Positions 22,056-34,553 of a stretch of 64,000 nucleotides of DNA are shown here, piece by piece. The DNA comes from Piliocolobus tephrosceles. Taxonomy: Eukaryota; Chordata; Mammalia; Primates; Cercopithecidae. The notes beneath the pieces were generated by a model. It saw only the letters and a list, made by a program, of their open reading frames with translations. It searched no databases and was not told the DNA's origin. The DNA lies in assembly GCF_002776525.5 (NCBI RefSeq), contig NC_045443.1, positions 38,590,531 to 38,654,530 on the forward strand, in the 5' to 3' direction. The first letter of the stretch is position 1, and each line of letters starts with the position of its first letter. A program made the translations under genes and the position numbers.

Positions 22056-23955
22056 GATTTTGTGATATTGAGAAACATATACAGCCAACTTTCAGTTAAG
22101 ACAAGGATGTAAAGGGAAGAGGAAGAACAATGGAAGCAAGTGAAGATAATACACAAAAATTAATGACCCCTTACTACATATTGGGTGCTATCTCTTGACC
22201 AGATAGCAGAGATGCAGATGAGAGCAAAACGAGATTTAGAATGGGGTCAGGGGAAGGGAAGAAATGAACAGGAGTTTGTAGCTTGAATTGTCATGCTAAT
22301 CACAGGGATAGTTGCCAGGGAAGGAGGAAAACTGATGAATGAGCAAGAGATTGACTAACATGACTGAGCAGCCTCAGAATTTCATCTGGAACTTTACTGT
22401 TGAATCATGAGAGTTTTCCTCCAGTCAACAGGGAAGAAACAGTGGCTGGATGAGCAGTCGTGCGTACAGACCACATTCAGATACACTTGTTTGGGGTGGG
22501 AGAGGCATACCTGGCTAGGCGCACAAAAAGCAGGAGGAATGGATAGACCAAAAGCAAAGACATTTAAACCCCAGCCCAAAGTAACTGCTCAATAAATATT
22601 TGTATAGCTCTTAGCACAATTAATGTCCTTAGTAATTCTGAGAAAATGTTTCTAATACTGCAATTGACATTTCAAAATTAAAGTTGCATGATTCTAGGAA
22701 GCCACATAAACTCACCTTTTAAAAAATCAGCAACTAAAATTGTTGCTTTGAATGATTAAATATTTTGTTTTCCATTTTTTTGTGCTGACAATATTTCATC
22801 AAGCTACAACTTACATATAGTCATATGCATATCCTTGGTGTACAACTCCATGAATGCTAACATATAAATACACTGCCCAACTCAAGAGGACAAAGCAATA
22901 ATAATACCTCCACTGGCTTCAAGCTGAGAAACAAAAAATCCTTGTGCTAGATAATGCCAATTATCAGTGGCACCCTCCACCCTCAGTTTAAGGGAGCCAA
23001 GGTAATTTTGGTATGGTTGAGTTAATGGCTAGAATAGAAAAGTCATTTCTACTAAAGTTATGTTTACAATGTCAAAAACCCAAGGGATATATATTGCTTC
23101 ATTCTTTGCCAAAAGAAGTGCCAGCTGTGATAGCTCTATATATTTAGAGGAAAATAAGAAAAACATTATTATGCTTTGGAGAGTAACTTGTGCCCTTGCT
23201 TCTCTGAAAGGTATTTTCCTTGGATAGTCTGTTCCTGAAAACCACTAATAACCCAATTCTTCCTATATGCATTACTCCTGTGTCTCCCAGGGGAGCACAC
23301 ATACAGTCCCGTCAGGTACGAAATCAGAGGGACCAGAGCCTCAAAAAATCTGTTCTTACACTGCTTTTGCTTTTGTGCCTCTAACTCTCGTGGGGTGGTC
23401 TGTGGTTTCCATGGCAATGATACCTGGCAACAATTTTAGGCAGCCTTCCAGGTGTTGTGTTTGGAAGTGATGGGGCTAAAATGCGTCTGTCAGAGGTAAT
23501 AAAGAGTACTCTGTGTGAACATTTCTGTCTGACTGCTCCACTCAGACACCTGCGCAGGTTCAGAAGGTAATGAGCATGGAGCAGGGTGGGAATCTGGGGT
23601 GGGGTGAGCCTATCGTATGGATGGTCTCGAGCACATGTCATGATGGGGCCACGATCCCCACCCAAATGGGTGGCTTTGACCAAATAATAAGTTAAAAGCT
23701 GATGCTGTGTCTGACCTCTGAAGTCTTTACTAAAGACTACATTGATTCTCAGATTCACCTTTAAAAGTTGAATTTCTCATATTTTTACTCTCTGCCATCT
23801 CTAGTAAGTTCCTTTTGCTGAATTTCCCATTTCTGTTAATACTGTCACCATCTTCCTCAGCACGCAAAGCTTCAGGTCGAGGCTTCAATCCATTCTTCAA
23901 ATTGAATCAAAAAAATCCTCTTAGTTTTTCATTCTCATTTTTTTCTTACATCTAT
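22056..23955. other. Single-copy intergenic
   Basis: Nothing recognised beyond a possible L2-end scrap ('gctcaataaatatttgtata' at about 22587). The 125-codon minus frame at 23381-23758 has no recognised domain. Confidence 0.45.
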
Positions 23956-23957
23956 CC

Positions 23958-24070
23958 TTTTATATCCATTCATTCATTCATGTATCCATCCATTCAAAAC
24001 ACACTTATGAGCCCCTGCTATTGACTGAGGATGCAACAAAGAACAGAATGGAAAAAAAGTTCAGTATCTT
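23958..24070 (-). repeat. L2 3'-end fragment, antisense
   Basis: 'attcattcattcatgtatcc' followed by 'acttatgagcccctgctatt' and 'aggatgcaacaaagaacaga' is the reversed L2 3' end. Confidence 0.6.
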
Positions 24071-24400
24071 TGGATGGGCTTAGAGCACAGAACCAGGTGA
24101 GAGGCTATGACTCCCTATTGTGACAACTCGAGTCAGATTTCTAAACACTAGACTAGGAATTTTTCCAGTTATAAAGATCAAGTAATACTCTGGCAGGCTG
24201 CCAATCTCTTTCATTTATATGGACAGGTGATTGACTAGCCACCACCAAAGACGTTGTAGATCTAACTATCCTGAGTATCAATATATCCCTGTTGCTATTA
24301 ACTACTTCTACCTTGATGATACCTTTTTAACGGCAATTAAATGCTAGTGCTTGTGCTCTGCCACTGCAGGATCCCTTCATCCTCGTCACAACGGCAACAT
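24071..24400. other. Intergenic spacer
   Basis: No repeat assigned. It may contain the worn edge of the adjacent ERVL relic. Confidence 0.35.
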
Positions 24401-24439
24401 CTCCCACTATCACCCCAGCCTAGAGAGGCAGCCACTGCT

Positions 24440-25400
24440 GAGTTTTTATAGTATGCTCGTGCTCCAATTGCTACTTTATTTATGATTTCATGAAATGAGG
24501 GTCTAATGGGGTCATCAGGGGATATCTGCTACAGAAGAGACTCTCAATATTCAGATACCCCGGTGACATGTTCTGTGACAGGAAGTCACCTTCCCCAGCC
24601 ATCTCGTGGTCCAGAGTGGCAGGCACAGAGTGTGTGGAGGAACTTAGCAGCAGGGAGTAACACTTTCCAAGACTGAACTGGCAATTGCTACTGCTGAGTG
24701 TCTAACTTGCCAAGAGCAGAGACCAAAAAGGGAGCATTAATATATTATCATTTTTCCAGGAAACCAGAGAACCACCTGGTAGCTGATTACTCATATTGAA
24801 ATTCTTCATCATAAGGGGCAGCCACGTGTGTTCATTATAAAGTATATGTATTAGAGTACAGATATCTCTTTCCTGTTATGTTTCTGCTATCTCATTATCC
24901 TTGGACTTATGTTACATCTTATTCATCATCATGACATCCCAGACAATATTTGCTTCTAAACCAGGAATTTATTCCATGGCAAAAGAAGTATAGCAATGGG
25001 CCCATGTACGTGGTCTTACCATGTGCCACATCTCCCAGAAGCAGCTACTGTGATCAAATGGTAGAATGGCCAATTAAAGGTCAATTGGAAGAGAAAACCC
25101 TGAAAGGTTGGGGTTATATCCAATAGGGTGAAATACATGCTTTGAACCAGTGATCAACACATGGTGCAATTTATCCCACAGTCAGAACCAAGGGGTAGAA
25201 CTTGGGGCTGGATTCTCCTACAGCTACACTAGCAATCCACTGAGATAATGTTTGTTACCTGTCTCTACACCTTTGGGCTCTGTTGATTTAGGAATCTTCG
25301 TTCACAAAGAGAAAGTATTCCACTTAGGCTTAGATGACCATTTGAAGCTTCTAATGCTACTAAACCAAAAGGCCAAAAAGGAATTTTTAAAAATGGGTTC
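24440..25400 (+). mobile_element. ERVL-family internal fragment (3' pol / integrase region)
   Basis: Plus-strand text is colinear with the end of pol in class III endogenous retroviruses: 'acaatatttgcttctaaacc', 'ccatgtgccacatctcccag', 'gatcaaatggtagaatggcc', then a block ending 'gatgaccatttgaagcttct'. No LTR is attached and stops break all frames, so it is a non-functional relic of an old insertion. Family assignment is from memory of the general pattern; a library search should confirm it and fix the edges. Confidence 0.55.
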
Positions 25401-25564
25401 TACCACTCAAGAAGACAGAGAAGACTAGTTACAGAGCCTGTGGTCTTCTAAGGGTGTCTCTTAGTACTCCTCAGTGCAACATTTTGGAAAACCATATCAA
25501 CTCGATAAATGCAAGACCTCTGGGAATTCAGGCCCCTTCAAAAATGAGGGCTTTCAGATAAGAA

Positions 25565-25790
25565 GTCTCGCCCGGGTGCAGTGGCTCACACCTGTAATCC
25601 CAGCACTTTGGAAAGCTGAGGTAGAGGACAGCTTGAGCCCTGGAGCTTGAGATCAGCCTGGGAAACACAGGGAGACCCCATCTCAAAAAGCAGAATTTAA
25701 AAGAAGCTATCAGCTGGATGTGGTGTGTGCACCTGGGCAACAGAGCAAAAGCCCGTATCTTAAAAAACAAGAGAGAGAGAGAGACTCTAC
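25565..25790 (+). mobile_element. Old Alu (J-like) with internal deletion
   Basis: The left arm is clear ('gtgcagtggctcacacctgt', 'cccagcactttggaaagctg'), then the right arm is shortened to 'ctggatgtggtgtgtgcacc' plus 'tgggcaacagagcaaaagcc'. It ends in a (GA)n run at 25770-25785. Confidence 0.8.
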
Positions 25791-26585
25791 AAGCTGAATT
25801 GCTAGCTTACAATGAATGCAACATCAAATAGACAAACAGACAGTGGAAGAGGAATTGATATCAGTGATGACCTCATGAATAGTTACAGAAATGCGACGTT
25901 ATGAATGTCTACCTTTGCTTAATTTGTGTTTGCGTATCTACATATATATATAGCTTATGTTAATTCATGTTTCTTCCCCCTCCTTCTTTCTCCTATTATT
26001 TTACTTAAGCTACTCTTAGTGATTAAGTTTATAACTTCATCTTTAGTTTACAGAGTATTCAGATAGATATGCAGATATGCATATGATTGTTACAGGAAAT
26101 CTCTTTGGGGTAGAAGGCAATACAGTCTTCATTTGTATGAAGGATAATTGTATCTTATTAGGCAGAGCACAGAGCTCTTACAATTGGTTAGAACGATGGG
26201 GACTGATGCTGACTAACCAAGAGGATAGACAAGACTAGTTATTTGCCTACTTTCTCTGAGCTCCAAGTCCTGCTATACTCTGCAATGTTGGGCCTAGACT
26301 AGCTTGCCAGCTGGCCCTCTATTAGGTTCTGCTAATGAGGGGCACCAGAGTGGTTGGAAGGTGGGAAGAGGAGAGAAGGGATATCCCTTCTGTTTCTAGT
26401 CCCTTCTGGCAATGCTCCAGCAGCCACAGATGCTTGACTCAGCCTCCGGCTTCTTTGATACTCCCAGTGCCAGCTTTTCCATGCCCCTGCAGAGGCACCT
26501 GCATACATGAGGCCCAGCACTTTTGGTAGTTCAGTGCTAGCCATGCCATCCTTCCTTGCCCACAGAACCAGGCCCCTCCATGGTC
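25791..26585. other. Single-copy intergenic
   Basis: AT-rich first half with a short (TA)n at about 25942-25951. 26155-26540 is more GC-rich and may be an old repeat, but I cannot name it. Confidence 0.4.
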
Positions 26586-26589
26586 TGTA

Positions 26590-26960
26590 TTCACCAGTTC
26601 ATTCATCCATTCACTCTTCCACCCATTAAATATTTCTTGAATTCTTATTGGGCACTCCACTAGACTTTGAGATAAAAAGGTGAACAGGCATGGTTTGTCC
26701 CAAACAGCAAAGAATTTCATTTAGGGCCTAGGGGAGGAAGCAGGTCATCCAATCAGCAGTAGCCACAGAGTGTCACGGTGGCAGAGGAGCACTGACCTCA
26801 GTCAGGGTTGAGTCAGGCTCAGAAACAATTCCAGAAGCAGTGGCATCTGCACACACAATGCATGAAGGGAGGAGATGCTCCAGGCAGAGAGAATACAGTT
26901 AAAGAAAAATAAGTTTGAGCCAAGGTGGCAGGTTTACTCCTCCAATTGGGATGGAAGCTC
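26590..26960 (-). repeat. L2 LINE 3' fragment, antisense
   Basis: 'ttcattcatccattcactct', 'tattgggcactccactagac' and 'gatgctccaggcagagagaa' match antisense L2 in the right order. Confidence 0.6.
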
Positions 26961-28945
26961 AGATTGCAGAGCATATGACAAGGAGAAGAAGGCAGGTGAG
27001 AAAGTGGAAGCGGGGAGGACAGCCGAATGAGAGCCTGGTGGCTCCTGTAAGCCACAGCGCCTTTCCCTTTCCTGTCTCCTCTCTTGTTCCATTCAGTGAT
27101 CAGTGTTGGGCACACATTGCTCCTCTGACCTGTGGAAAGGAATGGAGTATGGAGAGTGTCAACTCCGTAGCCTCAATCCAAAAGCCCCAATACCAACTGT
27201 TTCCCAGTCAATCAGCTTACCTCCAAGTTGCATGCTTTCTTGCAAATTTGGCTCTGCACTCCAATTTCCTTCTAGATCTTTCTCTCCTTTGTCTGATCTG
27301 GGCTCTTTTCATCTCAGTCTCCCTACCTTCTTAATGAACAGCAATTTTGTCCTCTAAGCTTTTTCGAACCCATCTCATTACCCCCATCAAATTTACCCAT
27401 GCAGTTACCAGGGCCCACCCTCCTTAGTGGGCACCAGATTACATGCAGCAGAATCTTTTCTTGTCATGGGATGAATACAGTGAATAACATGAGTAGGTGT
27501 CAGAAGTGTGAGTGAAAGAGCTGCCCCTGCTTTCTAGGGCCACAGTGAGATTGGAGGTGGGAGGAGATGCTCTTGATGACCTGGCCTGTATTCTCAGTGC
27601 CAGGAGGAGTGTGTACCCATCCAATCATTATTTAGTAAAAATATTTTTGTAAATAAAATATAGCCTAAGTATCTTGAATAATTTTAAATTCATATCAGAT
27701 GCAACTTTTGAAGTTATAAGAGTCTTCGACTTATGTGAACAATGTAACCCATGTGTAATTAAAAATTTTAATGGAATTTTATCTCCTACTGATTGCCATG
27801 TTTATGCTCTCTGCATATTCCCACACAAACTACACTCTGGCACCAATATCTGAGCACTGTCATAGCGTCAAAATGTGTAGCCATCATTCTGTCACCTCAA
27901 ATCCGGAACACATGCAGAACTACACAACTATCCTGTCCATGTTATAAAGAGAATCACCAAAGTAAAATGCAAAATTATGTGTGTACAAAAAATATATATA
28001 TTCATCTCACATGATCTCACATTTAGTTTCCCTCTCTCCACACACTCTATATTATCATGTAATGGGATAATGAGTGCATTTTTGAATTTTCCAAATTTTC
28101 TACAATGCAACTGTATGCTTTTTACAGTTATGTGTTAGAGCTTTTACATGAGTTATTCAGATTCCTGGAAATATCTGGCAAACCAATGGAGTCAGCCTTT
28201 CTGATGTGTATTTGCACAAAAAATTAAGAAGACTTCTTAAAGCCAAGAATGATAGTTTTGATCCAGTACACAAGCCTTGGTTATCAGAAAGCAGGTATGG
28301 TCCTGATCACATTCTGAAGTGGGTCTCTTGGGTATGTCTGCAATTTTGGTTTCATATCTACATTCTCTGGAAAAAGAGAGGTAAGGTAAAAACTAACATT
28401 TCTGTATGACTAAACGTTCTTTATAACATCAGGGCTCAGGTATAACACAAAACAAACATTCTTCTCCTATTCACGACAGAACTTCTTTGGCACCTGGAAG
28501 AATCTGGTGGGAGACGGTGGTGCCCAGCAAAGGGATGCTGTTTCTAAAAGTCCCAAAAATGCTTACCTGCAAAGAGAAATGATTCTCTGCAGAAGCAGCA
28601 GTATTGCATCATGGTTCTTGCAGAAGAGGCAAGAGTGCCCACTGGGCAGAAAGAGGTGCCAGTTGGACCCAGAAGTGGCATCCAAAAAAAAAAAGGTCAG
28701 GCACAAGGCTAAGCCTGGCAGGCATGGTAAACCTGAGGGAGGAAGACAGTGACAGAGGAAGATGAATAAAACCCCCAAGCCACCTGGCAATATGTGAGAC
28801 ACTGTGGGGATGCCCAGGATAAAACCAAAAGAATTTTGAAAAGCTGGAGCAAGAGTTAGAGGTGAGAAAAATACATCTCAGGGTGTCTCACACAGGGTAG
28901 TTAATCAAGCTTTTCCGTTTAGAAAGGCAGGTTTAAATGCCAGGA
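26961..28945. other. Single-copy intergenic
   Basis: No recognised gene or repeat. The 139-codon frame at 26915-27334 overlaps the L2 edge and has no domain signature. A-runs occur at 28685-28695. Confidence 0.45.
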
Positions 28946-28950
28946 GAGGG

Positions 28951-29057
28951 GGGATAGGATAGGATAGGATAGGATAGGATAGGATAGGATAGGATAGGAT
29001 NNNNNNNNNNATGGGATGGGATGGGATGGGATGGGATGGGATGGGATGGGATGGGAT
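28951..29057. repeat. Two-phase pentanucleotide array with assembly gap
   Basis: GGATA repeats fill 28951-29000, ten Ns follow at 29001-29010, and GGATG repeats fill 29011-29055. The repeat unit changes by one base across the gap. True length is unknown because the gap size looks nominal. Confidence 0.95.
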
Positions 29058-29340
29058 AGAATGACTCAGTTATAAAGGTATTCTCTCCATAGCGTTACGA
29101 TGTGTCTTGAGTAACTTTCTTTCTGCTGGTCCTTGCTCTGTCCTCTATAGCAAGTGACTCACTTGTCACTCTATAGCAGTGACTTATTGAACTATATTTT
29201 ATGGATTCCTGGAATTCAATCTGAGGCGCCTCAGAGACAAAGTGGGGATTTGGGGGAGGGGCTCTGGTGTGGTTCCATCAGTGATTGTGCTTGGGGGAAA
29301 AAAAGACTTTCTCAACTTAAAAAAAGTCACTGCTCTACGG
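29058..29340. other. Short intergenic spacer
   Basis: Nothing recognised. Confidence 0.4.
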
Positions 29341-29344
29341 CAAT

Positions 29345-29560
29345 ATCATATAAGACAACTCATTCTTCAAAACAATAACCCTTCAAATATTTGGAGACAG
29401 CTGTCGCATCTCTGCTTATTCATTTCTCCTGAGGCTAAACACGTCAGACACCTTTTCCTCAGCTAAGGCACTCCAGGTCCTTCATCCTCCCGGCTGCTTT
29501 CTCACACTGCCCTCTGCTTAGTCCCTGTCCTTTTGAATATGTGTGTGGCTGGATAGAAAT
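29345..29560 (+). repeat. L3/CR1 LINE fragment
   Basis: 'aacccttcaaatatttggag' followed by 'ctcctgaggctaaacacgtc', 'ccaggtccttcatcctcccg' and 'gtccctgtccttttgaatat' follows the 3' part of mammalian L3 (CR1 clade). Very old. Confidence 0.65.
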
Positions 29561-29953
29561 TCATGGATTTTGACCCAGATATGCTTTTTTTAAAATCATT
29601 ATTATCATGATCATGTGAGAAAAATTAAACTTTCCAGATAAATTAAACTTCCAATTTAAAGTACACATTGTTCTGCTACAACACCTGTTTCTATAACACC
29701 AAAATCACTCACACACAATTGACGAACAGAAAGATGATGTCAGTATAATGCAGAAGTTGCTTTGGTTTATATGTGGTTTTCACTAGGCAAGGGAAGAGGA
29801 ATTAGCAGGAACAGCATCATATCCATCAGCAGGAAAGGACAATGCCTCAGTTTGACACTTGTACAGACACTTGTACAGACAGATTTCTTAATCTGCATTT
29901 TAAGAAAATCAAAAAGGGGCACCTATTAAAGAATTGTGGGGTTTTTTTAAATA
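29561..29953. other. Intergenic spacer
   Basis: No repeat assigned. A tandem repeat of CACTTGTACAGA sits at about 29857-29880. Confidence 0.4.
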
Positions 29954-29963
29954 AGCATCTTCC

Positions 29964-30247
29964 TGGTGGGGAACAGTGGCTCATGCCTGTGATCACAGCA
30001 CTTTGGGAGGCCAAGGCAGGCAGATCACTTGAGGTCAGGAGTTCAAGACCAGCCTGGTCAATATGATGAAACTCCATCTCTCCTAAAAATACGAAAAATT
30101 AGCCAGGTATGGTGGCATGGGCCTGTAATCCCAGCTACTCAGGAGGCTGAGGCATGAGAATTGCTTGAACCTGGGAGGCAGAGGCTGCAGTGAGCCACGA
30201 TGGCACCACTGCACCCCAGCCTGGGCGACAGAGCAAGACTCCGTCTC
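29964..30247 (+). mobile_element. AluS element
   Basis: Full-length sense Alu with a worn 5' start ('tggtggggaacagtggctca'). The tail has become the AAAT microsatellite. Duplication AGCATCTTCC at 29954-29963 and 30359-30368. Confidence 0.9.
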
Positions 30248-30298
<51 letters not shown>

Positions 30299-30312
30299 AN
30301 NNNNNNNNNAAA

Positions 30313-30355
<43 letters not shown>

Positions 30356-30356
30356 A
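30248..30356 (+). repeat. (AAAT)n microsatellite in the Alu tail, with gap
   Basis: A pure AAAT array grown from the Alu poly(A) tail, interrupted by ten Ns at 30300-30309. The array length is not reliable. Confidence 0.95.
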
Positions 30357-30368
30357 CCAGCATCTTCC

Positions 30369-31600
30369 CCAAGCTCAGAACTCCCCTTCCACCTGTCTTG
30401 TCTCAGAACAGCAACCCCATGTGTTTGCACTCCTGTTTCTCAGACATGGGATGCCCTGAAGCAACCCAAAGCCACTGATTTGCCTGCCCGCCCGCCAGTC
30501 CATGTTATCCCTGAGATCCACATGATTGCTTGGTTAGTGCTCTCGTTACCCAGTCACATCTATTTTTGAATAGTTTGCCCCTAAACTTATTTTGCTACAA
30601 AGCTTGCCACTCTTCCTGAGCAGTTTTACAGATTGCAAAGCTTTTTGCATGGAGTTATAACAGAAAGGCCTATAGTCTCCTTCAGGCCAATATTCAATCA
30701 GTTCGAAATTTAAACTTTTCATAAGAGTGTTTCTCCACTCTCAACCCCCTTCCCCCACACTTCCCAAAATGGTTTGTAAATCCAGAGGCAGCTTATGTAT
30801 CCTAATGGCAGTGGGAATGCAAAAGGGCCTCTGATCTCATTCGGTACCCTGGGTCATCCCTATCCTCTCTTGAGATGTCCCCGTCCATCTAATCTCAGGT
30901 CCTCTGGTTTGGTACTGGGGTACCCTCATCCTCCCTGACATCTCTAGACATTGTGCAATGACCTACTGCTAAAAAAAAAAAACAAGAAAGAAAGAAAAAT
31001 TTTTCCCTGCAGCTTACAGTTGCAAAGTCCTGGCTGTGTTCTCTCTTCCACCTGAACTCTGAACCTGCCTAATGCATGGGCTTCCCAGCCCTTCTCCACT
31101 ACCCCAGGGGAAAAGGCAGGACTCTCTGTGTACATGATTCAGACTGCAGCAGGGAGAAGGCAATGAAGGGCAATATTTTAGGCCCATCAATCTAGCCACC
31201 TCCCCACCAATGTTGTTCTTCTGCTCTGCACTGTATAAATGAGAGCATGGTAGGAACTTTTGCTCTGTCTTATCCTCCATCTCCCAAGGTTTGGCTTCTC
31301 CTATAGCTCTATGTGCAGACTGCCATGCCTGACACTTGATATATAAGGTAAACTTTAGAAAATGGGAAATCCCTCTGTGTCTCAACACAGCCTGGCTTTC
31401 AAGATTATTATTTCTTTATAATTTCAAGAAAAATCAAATTTGAGTCTCGAAATCAAAAAATATTTTTCTCACTGTTGTAGGCTGTTATTTTCTCTTCAGC
31501 TGAATCAATGATTGTCAGTGATTTGGAGCAGAGAAGCTGTGGTTCAAGAGGGAACCTGGGACTGTTGAAAATCAAGATAACTTTGGTTTACCATTTTTAA
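30369..31600. other. Single-copy intergenic
   Basis: No repeat or gene recognised. The 124-codon minus frame at 31014-31388 has no domain and no splice context. Confidence 0.45.
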
Positions 31601-31604
31601 AAAT

Positions 31605-31690
31605 TTCATCAAGGTTCCATGTGATGTCCAGAACTAAACATGTAGGTCTGACCAGCAAAGAGTTCAGTGGGACTAGAACTGGGAATGAGT
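31605..31690 (+). repeat. L3/CR1 LINE scrap
   Basis: 'gatgtccagaactaaacatg' followed by 'taggtctgaccagcaaagag' and 'ttcagtgggactagaactgg' matches L3 in order. Confidence 0.5.
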
Positions 31691-32488
31691 CAACTTCTAC
31701 AAAGGAAATTCCTTTTTTATTAGCCTTATCATGGGTTTGAGTCATGAAACTGAGTTAAAAGGCTGTTGGAAAAGAGGAGATGGGATCCATCCTTGGTTCC
31801 CCAAGGTCACACACCAGCAGTTTTCTGCACCAAGGATGCTATTGGGAGAGCCCCATCTGCTCTTTTCATCTCTGGGAGGGTCTGCCTCTGCCCCAGCTGT
31901 GGCCCTAGTAATGTCTCTGTTGCTTTTACTTATCTTATTTACCTTATGCCTCTAAGATATTTTGCTCAAAGGAGTTCCCTGCAACTGCCAAGCACAGGAA
32001 ATAAACAGCACCATCTTCCTCGACAGATAGCTGGGCCCCAAGCCTCACCACATGGACACCTTGGCCAAGGTGGTCCTGCTCCTGTCATTAGGAAAGCTGA
32101 CTCACACTGCTGAAGCCATCCTGACAGCCTGCGCTGCCCCTACAGAGCACCTTCTAGTGCCTGGCCCTCTCTATTCCTATGCAATGTGATAAAATGCTCC
32201 TGCTCTTTCTTCTCTGTAGTCAATTAATACACGTCTGGAAGACGGCTTCACCTCCAGAAAGCGATACACCAAGTGGCAAACATACCGAATTTATCTGCCC
32301 TGTGTGCACATTTCATCATTTCTACTACATCTAGAGTCCTATGTACCGATAGTAAACAGAGAAACCAAGAGAAGAGGGTGGCAAAGATGGGGCGAAGATT
32401 TATCCAGGCCTCTGAGCAAGCCCGGAGCCAATGTGTTCTACTTTCGTAACTCAGCTTCCCATAGACAGTTCTCCAACCCACAGCCAGA
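31691..32488. other. Single-copy intergenic
   Basis: No gene is supported. Short frames at 31731-32113 overlap each other and show no domain. Confidence 0.4.
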
Positions 32489-32489
32489 T

Positions 32490-32790
32490 ATTCATTTGAA
32501 AGTGCAAATCCTGTCACATATCACTCCTCTCCTAAACACTGTCCAAGGTTTCTCGTCAAACTCACAACACAATTAAGTTCCTTACTCTGGCCTGTGAGGT
32601 CGTACATCATCCAAATCTGCTTCTCTCCCTGACCTCATCTTCTACTCAGTACACCTCGCCATGCCGGCCCTTTGCTGCTCTGGGATTCTCCCTGTGTGTT
32701 CCTGCCTTGGGGCCTCTGCCCTTGATTTTGCCTCTTCCTGGAACACACTGTCCTCAAAACAACTCACTGCTTACTCTCTCACAGTAAGGA
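32490..32790 (+). repeat. L2 LINE fragment, sense
   Basis: 'atcctgtcacatatcactcc', 'ttactctggcctgtgaggtc', 'cctcttcctggaacacactg' are in L2 order. Confidence 0.7.
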
Positions 32791-32971
32791 AGAATTTCCA
32801 AAACTTCTTTGGTTCATGCAATGAAAGTTCAGGAGTATTTTCATGTCTACTGTTAGGAAAAGAAATACTGAACAGTTCTGTGTATAAGGAGTTCAGTCCA
32901 CACAGCATAGTAAGCATTTATGGTCATTTAAGAAATGATATGCATAAATTGAAATTTAAAATAATATTTTA

Positions 32972-33267
32972 GCCTGGGCACAGTGGCTCACAGTTGTAAT
33001 CCCAGCACTTTGGGAGGCCAAGGTGGGCAGATCAGCTGAGGTAAGGAGTTCAAGAACAACCTGGCCAACATGGCGAGACCCTGTCTCTACAAATATACAA
33101 AAAATTAGCCAGGCATGGTGGTGTGTGCCCTTAGACCCAGCTACTCAGGAGGCTGAGGCAGGAGAATCTCTTGAAGCCAGGAGGCAGAGGTTGCAGTGAG
33201 CCGAGATCACGATAATGCACTCCACCTCGGGGGACAGAGTGAGACTCTGTCTCAAAAATAAATAAAT
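32972..33267 (+). mobile_element. AluS element
   Basis: Sense Alu lacking the first G, with an (AAAT)n-type tail. A 13-bp duplication AAATAATATTTTA lies at 32959-32971 and 33268-33280. Confidence 0.93.
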
Positions 33268-33310
33268 AAATAATATTTTAACTTTCTTTGTAAATAACAT
33301 AATCACTTAC

Positions 33311-33790
33311 TGCATTCATTTCCTAGGACTACTCCCTAGCCTATTCCTATGGTAACAAATTGCCATAAACTTAGTGGTTTTCAATAACAGAAATGTATTC
33401 TCTCATAGTCCTAGAGACCAGAAGTCTGAAACTGAGGTGTCAGGGGCCCGCTCACTTCAGAGGCTCTAGAGAGTAAATCCATTTCATACCTCTGTAGCTT
33501 CGGATGGTTGCAGCAATTATTGGCATTCCTTAGCTTGTAGCCAGATCACTCGAATCTCTGCCTTTGTCCATTGTGTGTGTCTGGGTCTAATCTCTCTCTG
33601 TCTCTTTTTTATAAGGACACATGTGATTCCATTTAGGACCCATTCAGATAAGCCAGGATAAATGCATTCTCTCAAGAGCCTTAACTTCATTACATCTTTT
33701 GCCATATAAAGTAATATTCACTTTTTCACCATATGAGGTAACATTCGCAGGTTCTGGGAATTAGGAAGTAAATATATTTGTCTCTACACA
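33311..33790 (-). mobile_element. MLT1 (C-like) solo LTR
   Basis: Antisense LTR starting TGCATTCATTTCCTAGGACT, through 'agtcctagagaccagaagtc', 'gcattccttagcttgtagcc' and 'gttctgggaattagg' near its far end. The right edge is approximate. Confidence 0.85.
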
Positions 33791-34149
33791 CACTAATCTC
33801 CACATTTTTTCTGTCTCTACATGTACTAGGTGGGTTGTATGCACCTGTTAGGCCCTGCACAATTCCTCAAACTTTGGAATCATGTTGGACTCTGCCACCT
33901 TCATCTCTTCCTCTTGGCTTTCACTGTGTGCTCACTCATTACCACAGCAACAACAAAAACTCAGCTTTGCAAAGATAAATCATCATTGAAAGGAAAGCAG
34001 CATAATCTCATGTGAAACTGTCAGAATCACCCGAAGCTAGTAGTTTGTGCAGTATCTAACAGATGTTGAATAATATTGTGTTTCCCTCAAAACTCTGAAA
34101 TATCTGGTAGCAACCCTGTGAGTTCCTCGGAAGACAGTTCGGAAACTGT
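33791..34149. other. Intergenic, possible L2 scraps
   Basis: 'ttggaatcatgttggactct' at about 33875 resembles L2 but the match is short. Confidence 0.35.
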
Positions 34150-34442
34150 AGGTTTAAGGTTTTTGTTCAAATGTCATTCCTCAGGAAGACTACTGCTCCC
34201 GGCCACCCTCCCTGCCACCATTACACCATTTTCTCTACTAGTTCACTCTGCTTTATACCAACTGAGCACTTAGCACCACCTTATATTACATTATAAATTT
34301 GCTTATATCTACTTCTCTACTATGATGTAAGTTCTATACAAGCAACACGTTGTCTTCCTCACCGTCACTGTACCCTCGCTCCGTGACACAGTACCTGGCA
34401 CAGAACAGGCACTCAAAATGCTTGTCAAATGAGTGAATGAGT
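34150..34442 (+). repeat. L2 LINE 3' end, sense
   Basis: 'ttcaaatgtcattcctcagg', 'ctactatgatgtaagttcta', 'cctggcacagaacaggcact' and a final 'gtcaaatgagtgaatgagtg' reach the L2 3' terminus. Confidence 0.8.
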
Positions 34443-34553
34443 GATATAAATGGACACCTGGGGTCTTCACATCACAATACATAAAATACTGTGCAGGTAA
34501 TAGGTCTCTTCCATGTGCCTTTCAGGTACATATTTCCTGACTCTCTTCAGCTT

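Noticed and set aside
23381..23758. 125-codon frame on the minus strand
   Set aside because: Single-copy region but no domain, homologue or exon context that I can see.
26915..27334. 139-codon frame on the plus strand
   Set aside because: Starts within an antisense L2 relic and shows no recognisable domain.
28951..29057. Array that might suggest CRISPR-like periodicity
   Set aside because: Five-base units with no spacers; it is a microsatellite in a primate genome.
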